This document shows, piece by piece, positions 7,864-17,786 of a stretch of DNA of 64,000 bases. Position 1 is the stretch's first letter. The number at the start of each line of letters is the position of its first letter. The notes under the pieces were generated by a model. It made no database searches and was not told the DNA's origin. It saw nothing but the letters and a program-made list of their open reading frames with translations. This DNA is from Hydrogenophaga sp. (GTDB taxonomy: Bacteria; Pseudomonadota; Gammaproteobacteria; Burkholderiales; Burkholderiaceae_C): contig NZ_JAHCKK010000006.1 of NCBI RefSeq assembly GCF_026125825.1, forward strand, positions 1 through 64,000, written 5' to 3'. The position numbers and the translations under genes are program-made.

Positions 7864-8598
7864 ATGGTTGATCCCACCCGCTGGTTCAAGTCGACGCCGC
7901 CGCAGGCGCAGGCCGAGGCGCGCGCTTCTTCGTCCACCGCCGGCCCGCCCGGACGTGCGGACAAATCGGCCTCGGTGATGGTGCCGATCCGGTCGATCGG
8001 TCCCGGCCAGATCGACCGCATCGAGGCGCACCTCCTCGAGCTGGACACGCATGACCGCTATTTGCGTTTCGGCTATGCGGCCAACGACGAGCAGATCCGC
8101 CGCTACGTGGCCCAGCTCAATTTCGACCGCGACGAGCTCTTCGGCATCTTCAACCGCAGGCTCGAGCTCATCGCCATGGCCCACCTCGCCTTCTCGCTCG
8201 ACCCCCAGTACACCAGCTGCGCGGAATTCGGCGTGTCGGTGGTCAAGCAGGCGCGCGGCCGCGGCTATGGCGGGCGCCTCTTCGAGCGTGCTGTCATGCA
8301 CGCGCGAAATGAAGGCGTTCAGATGCTGTTCATCCACGCGCTGTCGGAAAACACAGCGATGCTCAAGATCGCCCGCCGTGCAGGGGCGTCGATCGAGCGC
8401 GACGGCTCCGAGTCCGAAGCGCACCTGCGGCTGCCGCCGGCGGACTTCGACTCGCGCGTGACGGAGATGGTCAACCAGCAGGTGGCCATCACCGACTACC
8501 ACCTCAAGGCCCAGGCCAAGCAGTTCTGGGGCTTTTTATCGGTGCTGCAGGACATTCGCCAGGGTGTGCGCGAAGCGCGCGAACGCGTTCGGGGCTGA
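7864..8598 (+). CDS. GNAT family N-acetyltransferase
   Basis: A 244-residue protein with a GNAT acetyltransferase domain. The acetyl-CoA-binding motif A region, SVVKQARGRGYGGRLFERA (about residues 123-141), contains the R/Q-x-x-G-x-G/A pyrophosphate loop (RGRGYGG). A low-complexity Ala/Pro/Ser-rich N-terminal stretch of about 40 residues precedes the domain, and a 45-residue helical tail follows it. No signal peptide. The acceptor substrate cannot be predicted. It stands alone between the Lrp-type gene and corC and has its own promoter immediately before the ATG. Confidence 0.85.
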   Translation: MVDPTRWFKSTPPQAQAEARASSSTAGPPGRADKSASVMVPIRSIGPGQIDRIEAHLLELDTHDRYLRFGYAANDEQIRRYVAQLNFDRDELFGIFNRRLELIAMAHLAFSLDPQYTSCAEFGVSVVKQARGRGYGGRLFERAVMHARNEGVQMLFIHALSENTAMLKIARRAGASIERDGSESEAHLRLPPADFDSRVTEMVNQQVAITDYHLKAQAKQFWGFLSVLQDIRQGVREARERVRG

Positions 8599-8690
8599 GC
8601 CTGGTCGGGCCTGCGTGGCCCGGGCGGCTTTGCGCGCCGACACCCGCATGGGGTATCCTTCCGCCCTGTTACAACCTCCCCCTTCCTTCA

Positions 8691-9557
8691 GTGGCCGACT
8701 CCCCTCCCAGTAGCGGGCCGCAGCGCAGCCTGCGGCATGCCGACAAACGTGGTTTTCTGCAAAAGCTTGCGGAGTTCATCCATCCCGGACCGGATTCCAA
8801 GGACGAGCTGATCGAAACCCTCGCCGAGGCCGAGGACAACGACATCATCAATGCCGAATCGCGCGTGATGCTCGAAGGTGTGATCCGCATCGCGGACATG
8901 ACCGCCGGGGATGTCATGGTGGCCACCCCGCGCATGGATGTGCTGGACATCGACGCCCCATTCGACGAACTGCTTCACCTGGTCATCGACACCGCGCACT
9001 CGCGCTTTCCGGTCTTCGAAGGCGAGCGCGAAAACATCATCGGCATCCTGCTGGCCAAGGATCTGCTCAAGCTGCAGCGCGCACCCGCGCTCAACATCCG
9101 CGCACTGCTGCGCCCGGCCACCTTCGTGCCCGAGAGCAAGGGCCTCAACGACCTGCTGCGCGAGTTCCGCGGCAACCGCAACCACCTTGCCATCGTGATC
9201 GACGAGTTCGGTCGCGTGGCCGGCCTGATCACCATCGAGGACGTGCTGGAAGAAATCGTCGGCGAGATTGAAGACGAATTCGACGTGGCCGAGGACGATG
9301 GCGACATCTTTGCCCTGGCCGACGGCACCTGGCGCGTGAGCGGCGATACGCCGATCGAACGCATCAACGAGTCTTTCGGCCTGAAACTGTCGGAAGAAGA
9401 TTTCGACACCATCGGCGGCATGATCGCCCACGCCATGGGCCACGTGCCCAAGCGGGGCGAGGTCCATGAGCTCGATGGCCTGCGCTTCACCGTGCTGCAC
9501 ACCAAGGGTGGCGCCGTGAAGTGGTTCAAGGTCATGCCCGTGCCGGGCGAGGCCTGA
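8691..9557 (+). CDS. corC: CorC/HlyC family CBS-domain protein
   Basis: A 288-residue homologue of CorC (YbeX). It has a short N-terminal region with an EDNDIINAESRVML segment, a CBS pair (about residues 70-190) and a C-terminal CorC/HlyC transporter-associated domain (about 205-285). In enterobacteria the family is linked to Mg2+/Co2+ efflux and ribosome-associated functions; the exact role is uncertain. The start is GTG (MADSPPSSG), the only start that fits. It is the first gene of a conserved corC-lnt-glyQ-glyS block and probably drives lnt, whose start is 63 nt downstream. Confidence 0.92.
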   Translation: MADSPPSSGPQRSLRHADKRGFLQKLAEFIHPGPDSKDELIETLAEAEDNDIINAESRVMLEGVIRIADMTAGDVMVATPRMDVLDIDAPFDELLHLVIDTAHSRFPVFEGERENIIGILLAKDLLKLQRAPALNIRALLRPATFVPESKGLNDLLREFRGNRNHLAIVIDEFGRVAGLITIEDVLEEIVGEIEDEFDVAEDDGDIFALADGTWRVSGDTPIERINESFGLKLSEEDFDTIGGMIAHAMGHVPKRGEVHELDGLRFTVLHTKGGAVKWFKVMPVPGEA

Positions 9558-9620
9558 GCCCACCCAAGCCCCATGCGAAGTCTTTTCGGGTCACTCCACA
9601 CGCCCTCGAGTTTCAACCCG

Positions 9621-11450
9621 ATGAGCCGCCGCCCGCCTGGGCGCAGCGCGCGCGGCAGCGGTTTTGCCTGGTTCCTGGTGTGCCTGCTGGGTGGCGTTCT
9701 GCAGGCGGCTTCCATCGCGTGGCCCTTCGCGGGCTGGGGCCTGCCGGGCACTGTGCAAGGCCAGCCCAATGGATGGTGGCAGATCGCCTCGCTGGCGCTG
9801 CTGGTGCTCGCGCTGCAATACGCCACCCGGGTGGGGCAGGCCGTTTGGCGCGGCTGGGTCTTCTCTACCGTCTGGCTGGCGGGCACCTTCTGGTGGCTTT
9901 TCATCTCCCTGCACACTTACGGCGGCTTGCCCGGCTGGCTGGCGGTGCTGGCCGTGCTGGCGCTGGCGGGGCTGCTGTCGGTCTACTATGCGGTGGTCGT
10001 CGGCTTCCTCTGTGCGTGGGCGCCGGTCTCGCGCACCGCGCAAGCGCTGATGTTTGCCTCGCTCTGGACGCTGGCCGAGTTGGCGCGTGGCCACTGGTTC
10101 ACGGGCTTCCCGTGGGGCGCCGGCGGGTATGCGCAAGTTGACCTCATGGCGCCGTGGGCGCCCTTGGTGGGGGTCTATGGCATGGGCTTCCTCGCCGCCG
10201 TGCTGGCGTATTCCGCAGCCTCCATCGTTTCTGGGATGTGGCGGCGCTTGAGCGCCTGGATGCAATCGCCCGTCGGTCGCCCGTCGGGGCGCTCGGCTGG
10301 CGGCAGGGTGGCGCCGGCTCCCCGGGTCCAGGCGCGGCTTGTGCCGGCCCTGGCCGATGGCTGGCCCGGTGTGCTGCGTTCGCTGGCCCTGCTGCTGCTG
10401 GTGGGCGCGCTGCTTGTGAGCCTGCTCGGCGGCGGTGCGGCTTGGCGCGGTCTGGGGCACCGGGATACCGCGGCAGCCGGCGAGCTGCGCGTCTGGTTGC
10501 TGCAGGGCAACATCGCCCAGGATCAGAAGTTCGAGCCGGGCACCGGCGTGGCCCAGGCGCTGAACTGGTATCCCCAACAGATCGCCGAGGCTGTGCAGGC
10601 CGCGCGCAGCTCCGCCACCGGCCCGCAACTGGTGGTCGCGCCCGAGACCGCCATTCCCCTGTTGCCCGGCCAACTCGGTCCGGACTTCTGGCAGCCGTTG
10701 CTGGGGCGCCTGGCCGAGCAGCCCGCAGGCACTGGCGTCGGCGCGCTGGTGGGCCTGCCGCTGGGCAGCATGGAGCAGGGCTACACCAACTCGGTCTGGG
10801 GAATCCATTCGGGCTCGGCCAACCGCCTGCAGGGGCAGCCCCGGCTGGACACGCCGGACAACGGCCTGTACCGCTACGACAAGCACCACCTGGTGCCCTT
10901 CGGCGAGTTCATCCCGCCGTTGTTCCGCTGGTTCACCGACCTCATGCACATCCCGCTCGGCGACTTCAACCGGGGAGCCCTGGCGCAGCCGGCCTGGGCG
11001 GTGGCTGGGCAGCGCGTGGCGCCCAACATTTGCTACGAAGACCTGTTCGGTGAAGAGCTGGCGGCCTCTTTCCGCGATCCCACGGCGGCGCCCACCGTGC
11101 TGGTCAACCTGAGCAACATCGCCTGGTTCGGCGACAGCATCGCGATCGACCAACACCTCCAAATCTCGCGCCTTCGCGCGATCGAACTGGGCCGGCCCAT
11201 GCTGCGGGCCACCAACACCGGTGCCACGGCGGTCATCGACCACCAGGGCCAGGTTGCCCACCAGTTGCAACGGCTCACGCGCGGCCGGCTGGAGGCCTCG
11301 GTGCAGGGTCGCAGCGGTCTCACGCCGTACGCACAATGGACCGCGCGCTGGGGCCTGATGCCCCTGTGGGTGGGCTGCGCCGTGCTGGTCTTGCTGATCG
11401 CCTCCACCCGCAACCTGGGCCGCCGGGGCGGACGCACCCGCCGCCGCTGA
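9621..11450 (+). CDS. lnt: Apolipoprotein N-acyltransferase
   Basis: An inner-membrane enzyme of about 609 residues that adds the third acyl chain to lipoproteins. The N-terminal half has about six to seven membrane segments; the C-terminal half is a periplasmic nitrilase-like domain. The catalytic triad is Glu (VAPETAIP, codon 10644), Lys (YDKHHLVPFGE, codon 10881) and Cys (NICYEDLFGE, codon 11031). An insertion of about 60 residues rich in Arg, Pro and Gly (around 10260-10360) makes it longer than E. coli Lnt (about 512). ATG at 9573 is an alternative start; ATG at 9621 (MSRRPPGRS) is preferred because the extra 16 residues look non-native. Confidence 0.93.
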   Translation: MSRRPPGRSARGSGFAWFLVCLLGGVLQAASIAWPFAGWGLPGTVQGQPNGWWQIASLALLVLALQYATRVGQAVWRGWVFSTVWLAGTFWWLFISLHTYGGLPGWLAVLAVLALAGLLSVYYAVVVGFLCAWAPVSRTAQALMFASLWTLAELARGHWFTGFPWGAGGYAQVDLMAPWAPLVGVYGMGFLAAVLAYSAASIVSGMWRRLSAWMQSPVGRPSGRSAGGRVAPAPRVQARLVPALADGWPGVLRSLALLLLVGALLVSLLGGGAAWRGLGHRDTAAAGELRVWLLQGNIAQDQKFEPGTGVAQALNWYPQQIAEAVQAARSSATGPQLVVAPETAIPLLPGQLGPDFWQPLLGRLAEQPAGTGVGALVGLPLGSMEQGYTNSVWGIHSGSANRLQGQPRLDTPDNGLYRYDKHHLVPFGEFIPPLFRWFTDLMHIPLGDFNRGALAQPAWAVAGQRVAPNICYEDLFGEELAASFRDPTAAPTVLVNLSNIAWFGDSIAIDQHLQISRLRAIELGRPMLRATNTGATAVIDHQGQVAHQLQRLTRGRLEASVQGRSGLTPYAQWTARWGLMPLWVGCAVLVLLIASTRNLGRRGGRTRRR

Positions 11451-11459
11451 GCGCCCCCG

Positions 11460-11465
11460 TAAAAT
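11460..11465 (+). promoter_or_regulatory. -10-like hexamer upstream of glyQ
   Basis: TAAAAT in the context CCGTAAAATCGGGG, 91 nt before glyQ. It matches the recurring gTARaATCg pattern found before several genes here. No clear -35 is present, and CCCCG/CGGGG around it could form a small hairpin. Confidence 0.35.
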
Positions 11466-11555
11466 CGGGGACTCGGGGCGTTTCCCTGGCGCGACGCAGC
11501 GCCACGCTCCCACCCAGACCATCCCTCGGCCGGGCTTCGTTCCCGGCTTCTTTCC

Positions 11556-12461
<906 letters not shown>

Positions 12462-12480
12462 GCCGGGTGAAAGAACAAGA

Positions 12481-14601
12481 ATGACCGCACAGAATCTGCT
12501 CGTTGAGCTGTTTGTCGAAGAGCTGCCGCCCAAGGCGCTGAAGAAACTCGGCGATGCCTTTGCCACCGTGCTGGGTGACCAGCTCAAGGGCCAGGGCCTG
12601 GCGCCGGCCGGAGCCGCCGTGACCGCCTTCGCCTCGCCGCGCCGCCTCGCCGCCCACGTCACCGGCGTGCTCACGCGCGCGGCCGACAAGGCCGTGTCGC
12701 AAAAGCTCATGCCTGTGAGCGTGGGGCTGGATGCCAATGGCCAGCCCACCCCCGCCCTCCTCAAGCGCCTGGCCGCGCTGGGCGCCGACGCCTCGGCCGT
12801 GGCCAGCCTCAAGCGGGCCCCCGATGGCAAGGCCGAGGCCTTGTTCCACGACAGCATCGCGCCAGGCATCGAGCTCGCCGCGGGCCTGCAGAAAGCGTTG
12901 GACGAAGCCATCGCCAAGCTGCCCATTCCGAAGGTCATGAGCTACCAGCTTGAGACCGATTGCGAGCTCCCCGGCTGGAGCAGCGTGAACTTCGTGCGCC
13001 CCGCGCACGGCCTGGTCGCGCTGCATGGCGGCAGCGTCGTGCCAGTGAAGGCGCTCGGACTGACCGCGCGCCACACCACCCAGGGACACCGCTTCGAAGC
13101 GCTGGTCTCGCCGGTGGTGCTGAAGGACGCCGACAGCTACGCGGCCACGCTGGCCAAGGACGGCGCAGTGATCGCCTCGTTCGCCGAGCGCAGGGCCGAG
13201 ATCGCGCGCCAGCTCGCGGAGGCCGCCGCCAAGGTGGGCGGTGGTTGCCGGCCGATCGAGGACGACGCGCTGCTCGACGAAGTGACCGCGCTGGTCGAGC
13301 GCCCCAACGTGCTGGTCTGCGAGTTCGAAACGCAGTTCCTCGACGTGCCACAGGAGTGCCTCATTCTCACGATGAAGGCCAACCAGAAATACTTCCCTTT
13401 GCTCGATGCCCAGGGCAAGCTGACCCACCGCTTCCTGGTGGTCAGCAACATCAGCCCGTCGGACCCGAGCGCCGTGATCGGTGGCAACGAGCGCGTGGTG
13501 CGCCCGCGCCTGGCCGACGCCAAGTTCTTCTTCGACCAGGACCGCAAGAAAACGCTGGCCTCGCGCGTCGAAGGCCTCGGCAAAGTGGTCTATCACAACA
13601 AGCTGGGCACGCAGGGCGAGCGCATGGAGCGCGTGCGTGCCATCGCCCGTGTCATTGGCCAATCACTGGGGGGCGACGTGCTTGCGCAGCAGGCCGACAC
13701 CGCCGCGCAGCTTGCCAAGACCGACCTGCTGACCGACATGGTGGGCGAGTTCCCCGAGCTGCAGGGCATCATGGGCGGCTACTACGCGCGCCACGACGGC
13801 CTGACTGAAGACATCGCCTTCGCGATCGAAGACCACTACCGCCCGCGATTTGCAGGCGACGACTTGCCGCGCAACATGGTCGGCGTGGTCGTGGCGCTGG
13901 CCGACAAGCTGGAAACCCTGGTCGGCATGTTCGGCATCGGCAACCTGCCCACGGGTGACAAGGACCCGTTCGCGTTGCGCCGGCACGCGCTGGGCGTGGT
14001 GCGGATGCTGGTCGAGAAGAACCTTCCGATCGACCTGAGCGCGCTGTTGCAGTCGGCCGTGCCCGCCTTCGGGGCCTTGATCACAGATCCCAGTGCGGCC
14101 TTGTCCGATTTCATCTACGACCGCCTCGCCGGAGGCCTGCGCGAGCAAGGGTACAGCGCCCAGGAGGTCGATGCCGTGCTGGCACTGCGCCCGCCGCGCT
14201 TGGGTGAGGTGGCCCGGCGCCTGCAGGCCGTGCGCGCTTTCGCCGCCCTGCCCGAGGCCCCTGCGCTGGCCGCCGCCAACAAGCGCATCGCCAACATCCT
14301 CAAGAAGGCCGAAGGCGAGGGCGCGCCTGCACAGGAGGCGCTGCTGATCGAGCCTGCTGAGAAAGGCTTGTTCACGGCCATGAAGACCACGGTGCCTGCC
14401 GCTGACGCCAAGCTCGATGCCGGGGATTACACCGGCTCGCTGCAGGCGCTCGCCGCGCTGCGCGCGCCGGTCGATGCCTTCTTCGATGGCGTGATGGTCA
14501 ACGCCGACGACCCCGCGCTCAAGTCCAATCGCCTCGGCCTGCTGCGCGAGTTGCACCACGCCATGAACCGCGTGGCCGATCTGTCGCGGCTGGCGACCTG
14601 A
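12481..14601 (+). CDS. glyS: Glycine--tRNA ligase, beta subunit
   Basis: A 706-residue beta subunit of glycyl-tRNA synthetase, which provides tRNA recognition. The start MTAQNLLVELFVEELPPKALKKL and the internal SPRRLAAHV, ETQFLDVPQE and LTDMVGEFPELQGIMG motifs are diagnostic. The C-terminal DALR anticodon-binding-like region (about 580-700) is intact. Length is normal for proteobacterial GlyS. It follows glyQ closely and precedes gmhB by 7 nt, so the operon probably runs on into the envelope genes. Confidence 0.98.
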   Translation: MTAQNLLVELFVEELPPKALKKLGDAFATVLGDQLKGQGLAPAGAAVTAFASPRRLAAHVTGVLTRAADKAVSQKLMPVSVGLDANGQPTPALLKRLAALGADASAVASLKRAPDGKAEALFHDSIAPGIELAAGLQKALDEAIAKLPIPKVMSYQLETDCELPGWSSVNFVRPAHGLVALHGGSVVPVKALGLTARHTTQGHRFEALVSPVVLKDADSYAATLAKDGAVIASFAERRAEIARQLAEAAAKVGGGCRPIEDDALLDEVTALVERPNVLVCEFETQFLDVPQECLILTMKANQKYFPLLDAQGKLTHRFLVVSNISPSDPSAVIGGNERVVRPRLADAKFFFDQDRKKTLASRVEGLGKVVYHNKLGTQGERMERVRAIARVIGQSLGGDVLAQQADTAAQLAKTDLLTDMVGEFPELQGIMGGYYARHDGLTEDIAFAIEDHYRPRFAGDDLPRNMVGVVVALADKLETLVGMFGIGNLPTGDKDPFALRRHALGVVRMLVEKNLPIDLSALLQSAVPAFGALITDPSAALSDFIYDRLAGGLREQGYSAQEVDAVLALRPPRLGEVARRLQAVRAFAALPEAPALAAANKRIANILKKAEGEGAPAQEALLIEPAEKGLFTAMKTTVPAADAKLDAGDYTGSLQALAALRAPVDAFFDGVMVNADDPALKSNRLGLLRELHHAMNRVADLSRLAT

Positions 14602-14608
14602 GACCACC

Positions 14609-15193
14609 ATGAAACTGCTCATCCTCGACCGCGACGGTACGCTCAATCGCAGCCGCGACGACTACGTCGCCTCGCCGGACGAGTGGGAGGCGCTGCCTGG
14701 CGCACTCGAGGCGGTGGCGCGGCTCAATCAGGGCGGCTGGCGCGTCGTGCTGGCCACCAACCAGTCCGGCATCGGGCGCGGCCTGTTCGACATGGCCTCG
14801 CTCAACGCCATCCACGCCAAGATGCACCGCCAGCTGGCCGCGGTCGGCGCGCGGGTGGAGGCCGTGTTCATGTGCCCGCACGCGCCTGAAGACGCGTGTG
14901 CCTGCCGCAAGCCCGCGCCCGGGCTGTTCCTGCAGATCGGCGCGCGGTTCGGCCTGCCGCTGGCCACGGTGCACGCGGCAGGCAACGCGATGCGCCATGT
15001 GCGCGCCGCCGCCGCCGCCGGCTGCCGCACCCATTTGCTGATGACGGGCAAATCCGAACACCTACGGGGCCGCCTGGGTTCGGGGGCGAACGACGACCTG
15101 GCCGCGCTCGCGCCCGACCTGCCGCCCGGCACGCGCCCCCACGACGACCTCGGCGCCTTCGCCGACTGGCTGCTGGCGCAGCCCTCCACCTGA
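14609..15193 (+). CDS. gmhB: D-glycero-beta-D-manno-heptose 1,7-bisphosphate 7-phosphatase
   Basis: A 194-residue HAD-superfamily phosphatase of the GmhB family. It removes the 7-phosphate during ADP-heptose synthesis for the LPS core. HAD motif I is DRDGTLN (Asp7, Asp9) and motif II is TNQSG. A zinc-loop signature, CPHAPEDACACRKPAPG, is typical of GmhB. It starts 7 nt after glyS and is followed 6 nt later by plsC, which places it in an envelope biogenesis run. A histidinol-phosphatase activity is possible in this family, but the zinc loop and the context favour GmhB. Confidence 0.93.
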   Translation: MKLLILDRDGTLNRSRDDYVASPDEWEALPGALEAVARLNQGGWRVVLATNQSGIGRGLFDMASLNAIHAKMHRQLAAVGARVEAVFMCPHAPEDACACRKPAPGLFLQIGARFGLPLATVHAAGNAMRHVRAAAAAGCRTHLLMTGKSEHLRGRLGSGANDDLAALAPDLPPGTRPHDDLGAFADWLLAQPST

Positions 15194-15199
15194 TCCTTG

Positions 15200-15958
15200 A
15201 TGGCCAACATGATCCTCATTCATCTGCTGCGCTCGGTCCTGCACACCTTGTTCATGGCCGTGACCGTGGTGCCCTGGGCCATCGCGGTGCTCATTGCCGC
15301 GCCCTTTCTCAACAGCACGCAGATCTACTGGATGTGCGCGGGCTGGCTCAAGCTGGCGGTGGCCAGCGGCCAGCTGATCCTGGGCATTCGCAATGAGGTC
15401 ATTGGCTTCGAGAACCTGCCGGTGGGCAGCACTGCGCCAGCCGTGCTGCTGCTCAAGCACCAGTCCACCTGGGAGACCTTCTGCATGCCGGCGCTGATGC
15501 CGCACCCGCTGGCCTACGTGTTCAAGAAGGAATTGCTCTACGTGCCCTTCTTCGGCTGGGCCATGAGCCGCATGGACATGATCCACATCGACCGCAGCAA
15601 ACGCGCTCAGGCCTTCAACAAGGTGGTCGAGCAAGGCCAGCGGCTGCTCAATCAGGGCACCTGGGTCATCATGTTCCCCGAGGGGACGCGCATCCCGCGC
15701 GGGCAGAAGGGCCAGTACAAGAGCGGCGGCACCCGGCTGGCCGTGGCCACGGGGGCGCCCGTGATCCCGATTGCGGTCACCTCGGCCAAGTGCTGGCCTC
15801 GCAAGGCTTTCATCAGGCGGCCGGGCACGGTGGAGTTTTCCATCGGCAAGCCCATCCCCAGCGAAGGCCGCGAGCCCGACGAGCTGATGCGCGAGGTCGA
15901 GGCCTGGATCGAGACGGAAATGCGACGTCTTGATCCTGAGGCCTACCGCAGCGCCTGA
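15200..15958 (+). CDS. plsC: 1-acylglycerol-3-phosphate O-acyltransferase (PlsC-like)
   Basis: A 252-residue lysophosphatidic acid acyltransferase that forms phosphatidic acid at the inner membrane. A hydrophobic N-terminal segment (about residues 7-32) anchors it. The acyltransferase motif I is KHQSTWE, i.e. HX4E rather than the usual HX4D. Motif III is FPEGTRIPRG, followed by YKSGGTRLA and a VIPIAVTSA segment. ATG at 15200 is chosen over an adjacent TTG. It lies 6 nt after gmhB and 8 nt before the metalloprotease-like gene, so it is probably co-transcribed with both. Confidence 0.92.
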   Translation: MANMILIHLLRSVLHTLFMAVTVVPWAIAVLIAAPFLNSTQIYWMCAGWLKLAVASGQLILGIRNEVIGFENLPVGSTAPAVLLLKHQSTWETFCMPALMPHPLAYVFKKELLYVPFFGWAMSRMDMIHIDRSKRAQAFNKVVEQGQRLLNQGTWVIMFPEGTRIPRGQKGQYKSGGTRLAVATGAPVIPIAVTSAKCWPRKAFIRRPGTVEFSIGKPIPSEGREPDELMREVEAWIETEMRRLDPEAYRSA

Positions 15959-15966
15959 GCACCGCC

Positions 15967-16863
15967 ATGCAGCGCTTCGTGCAACTGGCGCTCGACTTTC
16001 TCGGCGCGCCCCTGCCCGAGTCCCTGCGGCCCGCCGCGGCACCACCCCCGCCCGCAGTGGCCGCCCCGCCGGCCCTGCCGATGAACCAGGTGTTCCAGCC
16101 GGCGGCCTGGCACCATCCGCGCGCCAACCGCATGCTCCGCTTGGGCGCCTGCGAGGTGGCTTATGAATTCAAGCGTGGCAAGCGCCGCACCATCGGCCTG
16201 TCGGTCAGCACCGATGGATTGAGCGTGAGCGCGCCGCGCTGGACACCGGTGGGCGAGGTCGAGGCGCTGCTGCACGACAAGTCGGCCTGGGTGCTGGAGA
16301 AACTGCAGAGCGCCCGCCAGCGCGCTGGCGAGATGGAGCAGGCGCGCATCCGCTGGGCCGATGGCGTCGAGTTCGACTACCTCGGCGGGCGCATGCGACT
16401 GGTGCTCGATCCCACGCACACCTTCATGCAGGTGGGTGCGGTGTTCGAGCCTGCGAGCGATGCAGATGGCCTGGCGACGTTGCGCCTGGGGCTGTCGCGC
16501 AGCGCTCAGGAAGCGCAGATCCGCGATGCCGCGCAAGCGTGGTTGATGAAGCGGGCCAAGGCCCTGTTCACCGAGCGCTTGGACCACTTCGCCCCGCAAC
16601 TCGGCGTGCGCTACAGCAAGCTGCGCCTGTCCAGTGCCGGCACGCGCTGGGGCAGCGCGAGCGCCGACGGCTCCATCCGGCTGAACTGGCGGCTGATCCA
16701 CCTCAAGCTGGACATGATCGATTACGTCGTGGTGCACGAGCTCAGCCATCTGCACCACATGGACCACAGTCCCCAGTTCTGGGACGTGGTCGCGCGCGTG
16801 CTGCCCGATCATGCCCAGCGCCGCCGCGCGCTTCGCCAAGCGGCGGTTCCACTGGACGAATGA
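15967..16863 (+). CDS. YgjP-like (DUF45/M48-type) metallopeptidase domain protein
   Basis: A 298-residue member of the YgjP/DUF45 family, which is related to SprT/WSS1 metallopeptidases. The zinc motif HELSH is at residues 257-261, followed by HHMDHSPQFWDVV, in which a further His is a likely third ligand. The conserved core RWGSASADGSIRLNWRLIHL precedes it. The first ~40 residues are Pro/Ala-rich and probably disordered. Its substrate is unknown. It follows plsC by 8 nt and ends the envelope block. Confidence 0.9.
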   Translation: MQRFVQLALDFLGAPLPESLRPAAAPPPPAVAAPPALPMNQVFQPAAWHHPRANRMLRLGACEVAYEFKRGKRRTIGLSVSTDGLSVSAPRWTPVGEVEALLHDKSAWVLEKLQSARQRAGEMEQARIRWADGVEFDYLGGRMRLVLDPTHTFMQVGAVFEPASDADGLATLRLGLSRSAQEAQIRDAAQAWLMKRAKALFTERLDHFAPQLGVRYSKLRLSSAGTRWGSASADGSIRLNWRLIHLKLDMIDYVVVHELSHLHHMDHSPQFWDVVARVLPDHAQRRRALRQAAVPLDE

Positions 16864-16913
16864 CACCCTGGCGCGTGGAGCTCGCGGCAGGACGATTCCG
16901 TTAAGATCGCCGC

Positions 16914-16935
16914 CTGACGTTGACGTAAACGTCAA
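16914..16935. promoter_or_regulatory. Predicted LiuR operator upstream of liuR
   Basis: A 22-bp site with arms TTGACGT and ACGTCAA around AA (16920-16935), preceded by a further TGACGT. It matches the perfect palindrome at 19523-19544 at 20 of 22 positions. A -10-like TAAGAT at 16902-16907 would put the start of transcription at the site itself, which fits autorepression. Confidence 0.8.
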
Positions 16936-16952
16936 TAACAGGGCACCCCCCC

Positions 16953-17360
16953 ATGGCGACGAACCCGACCTACACCATCAGCGACCTGGCCCGCGAGTTC
17001 GACCTGACCACGCGCGCCATCCGCTTCTATGAAGACATGGGCCTGCTGCAACCGCAGCGCGAGGGCCCTGGGGGGCGCAATCGGGTCTACACCTCGCGCG
17101 ACCGCACGCGCCTCAAGCTCACCTTGCGCGCCAAACGCCTGGGGCTCTCGCTGACCGAGGCCAAGGACATCATCGACATGTACGACAGCCCGCGCGACAC
17201 CGGGCCGCAGTTGCGCAAGTTCCTCACCGTGCTGGCCGACCACCGCCGCCAACTCGAAGAGCAGATGGCCGACCTGGTGGCCAACCTCGACGAGGTGAAG
17301 ACGCACGAGAAAGAAGCCCGCGCCTTGCTGGGCAAGATCGAAAAGAGCCCCAAGGCCTGA
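16953..17360 (+). CDS. liuR: MerR-family regulator, LiuR-type
   Basis: A 135-residue MerR-family protein. The N-terminal winged HTH starts YTISDLAREFDLTTRAIRFYEDMGLLQP (about residues 7-34), with the second wing NRVYTSRDRTRLKL, then a C-terminal coiled coil (about 85-125). It has no cysteine, so it is not a metal sensor of the MerR/CueR kind. This pattern matches LiuR, which represses leucine/isovalerate utilisation genes in proteobacteria. Supporting context: the liu operon starts 2.6 kb downstream, and near-identical 22-bp operators sit before both. The likely ligand is a branched-chain acyl-CoA, which is inference from the family. Confidence 0.88.
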   Translation: MATNPTYTISDLAREFDLTTRAIRFYEDMGLLQPQREGPGGRNRVYTSRDRTRLKLTLRAKRLGLSLTEAKDIIDMYDSPRDTGPQLRKFLTVLADHRRQLEEQMADLVANLDEVKTHEKEARALLGKIEKSPKA

Positions 17361-17420
17361 CGGCCAGGGTAAGCTGCCGGCGTTCGCGGCCGTCGGGGCT
17401 GCGTCTTGAAAGGCTCTGCC

Positions 17421-17786
17421 ATGTCCCTGCTCGCCAGCATCGTCGTTGCGCTCGTCGCGCTCCTGCACTTCTACTTTCTGGTGCTCGAGATGTTCCTGTG
17501 GGACAAGCCGGCCGGCATGCGGGCGTTCGGCCAGACGCCGCCATCGGCCGCCGCCACCAAGGTGCTGGCGGCCAACCAGGGGCTGTACAACGGCTTCCTC
17601 GCCGCCGGCCTGCTCTGGGGCCTTTGGCTCGGCCCCGATGGCTTTGGCGTCAAGGTGTTCTTCCTGTTGTGCGTGCTGATTGCCGGTCTCTACGGCGCGG
17701 TGACGGCAAGCCGCAAGATCCTGTTCGTGCAGGCGCTGCCCGCCGCGCTGGGGCTTGTGCTGGTCTGGCTGAGCCGCGCGAGCTGA
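17421..17786 (+). CDS. DUF1304 family membrane protein
   Basis: A 121-residue integral membrane protein of the DUF1304 family with four predicted membrane segments (about residues 4-24, 49-68, 75-94 and 97-116). The FYFLVLEMFLW and AANQGLYNGFLAAGLLWG motifs are family hallmarks. ATG at 17421 is chosen because GAAAGG sits 9-14 nt upstream. Function is unknown. Its stop directly abuts the convergent VOC-family gene, with no bases between them. Confidence 0.85.
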   Translation: MSLLASIVVALVALLHFYFLVLEMFLWDKPAGMRAFGQTPPSAAATKVLAANQGLYNGFLAAGLLWGLWLGPDGFGVKVFFLLCVLIAGLYGAVTASRKILFVQALPAALGLVLVWLSRAS

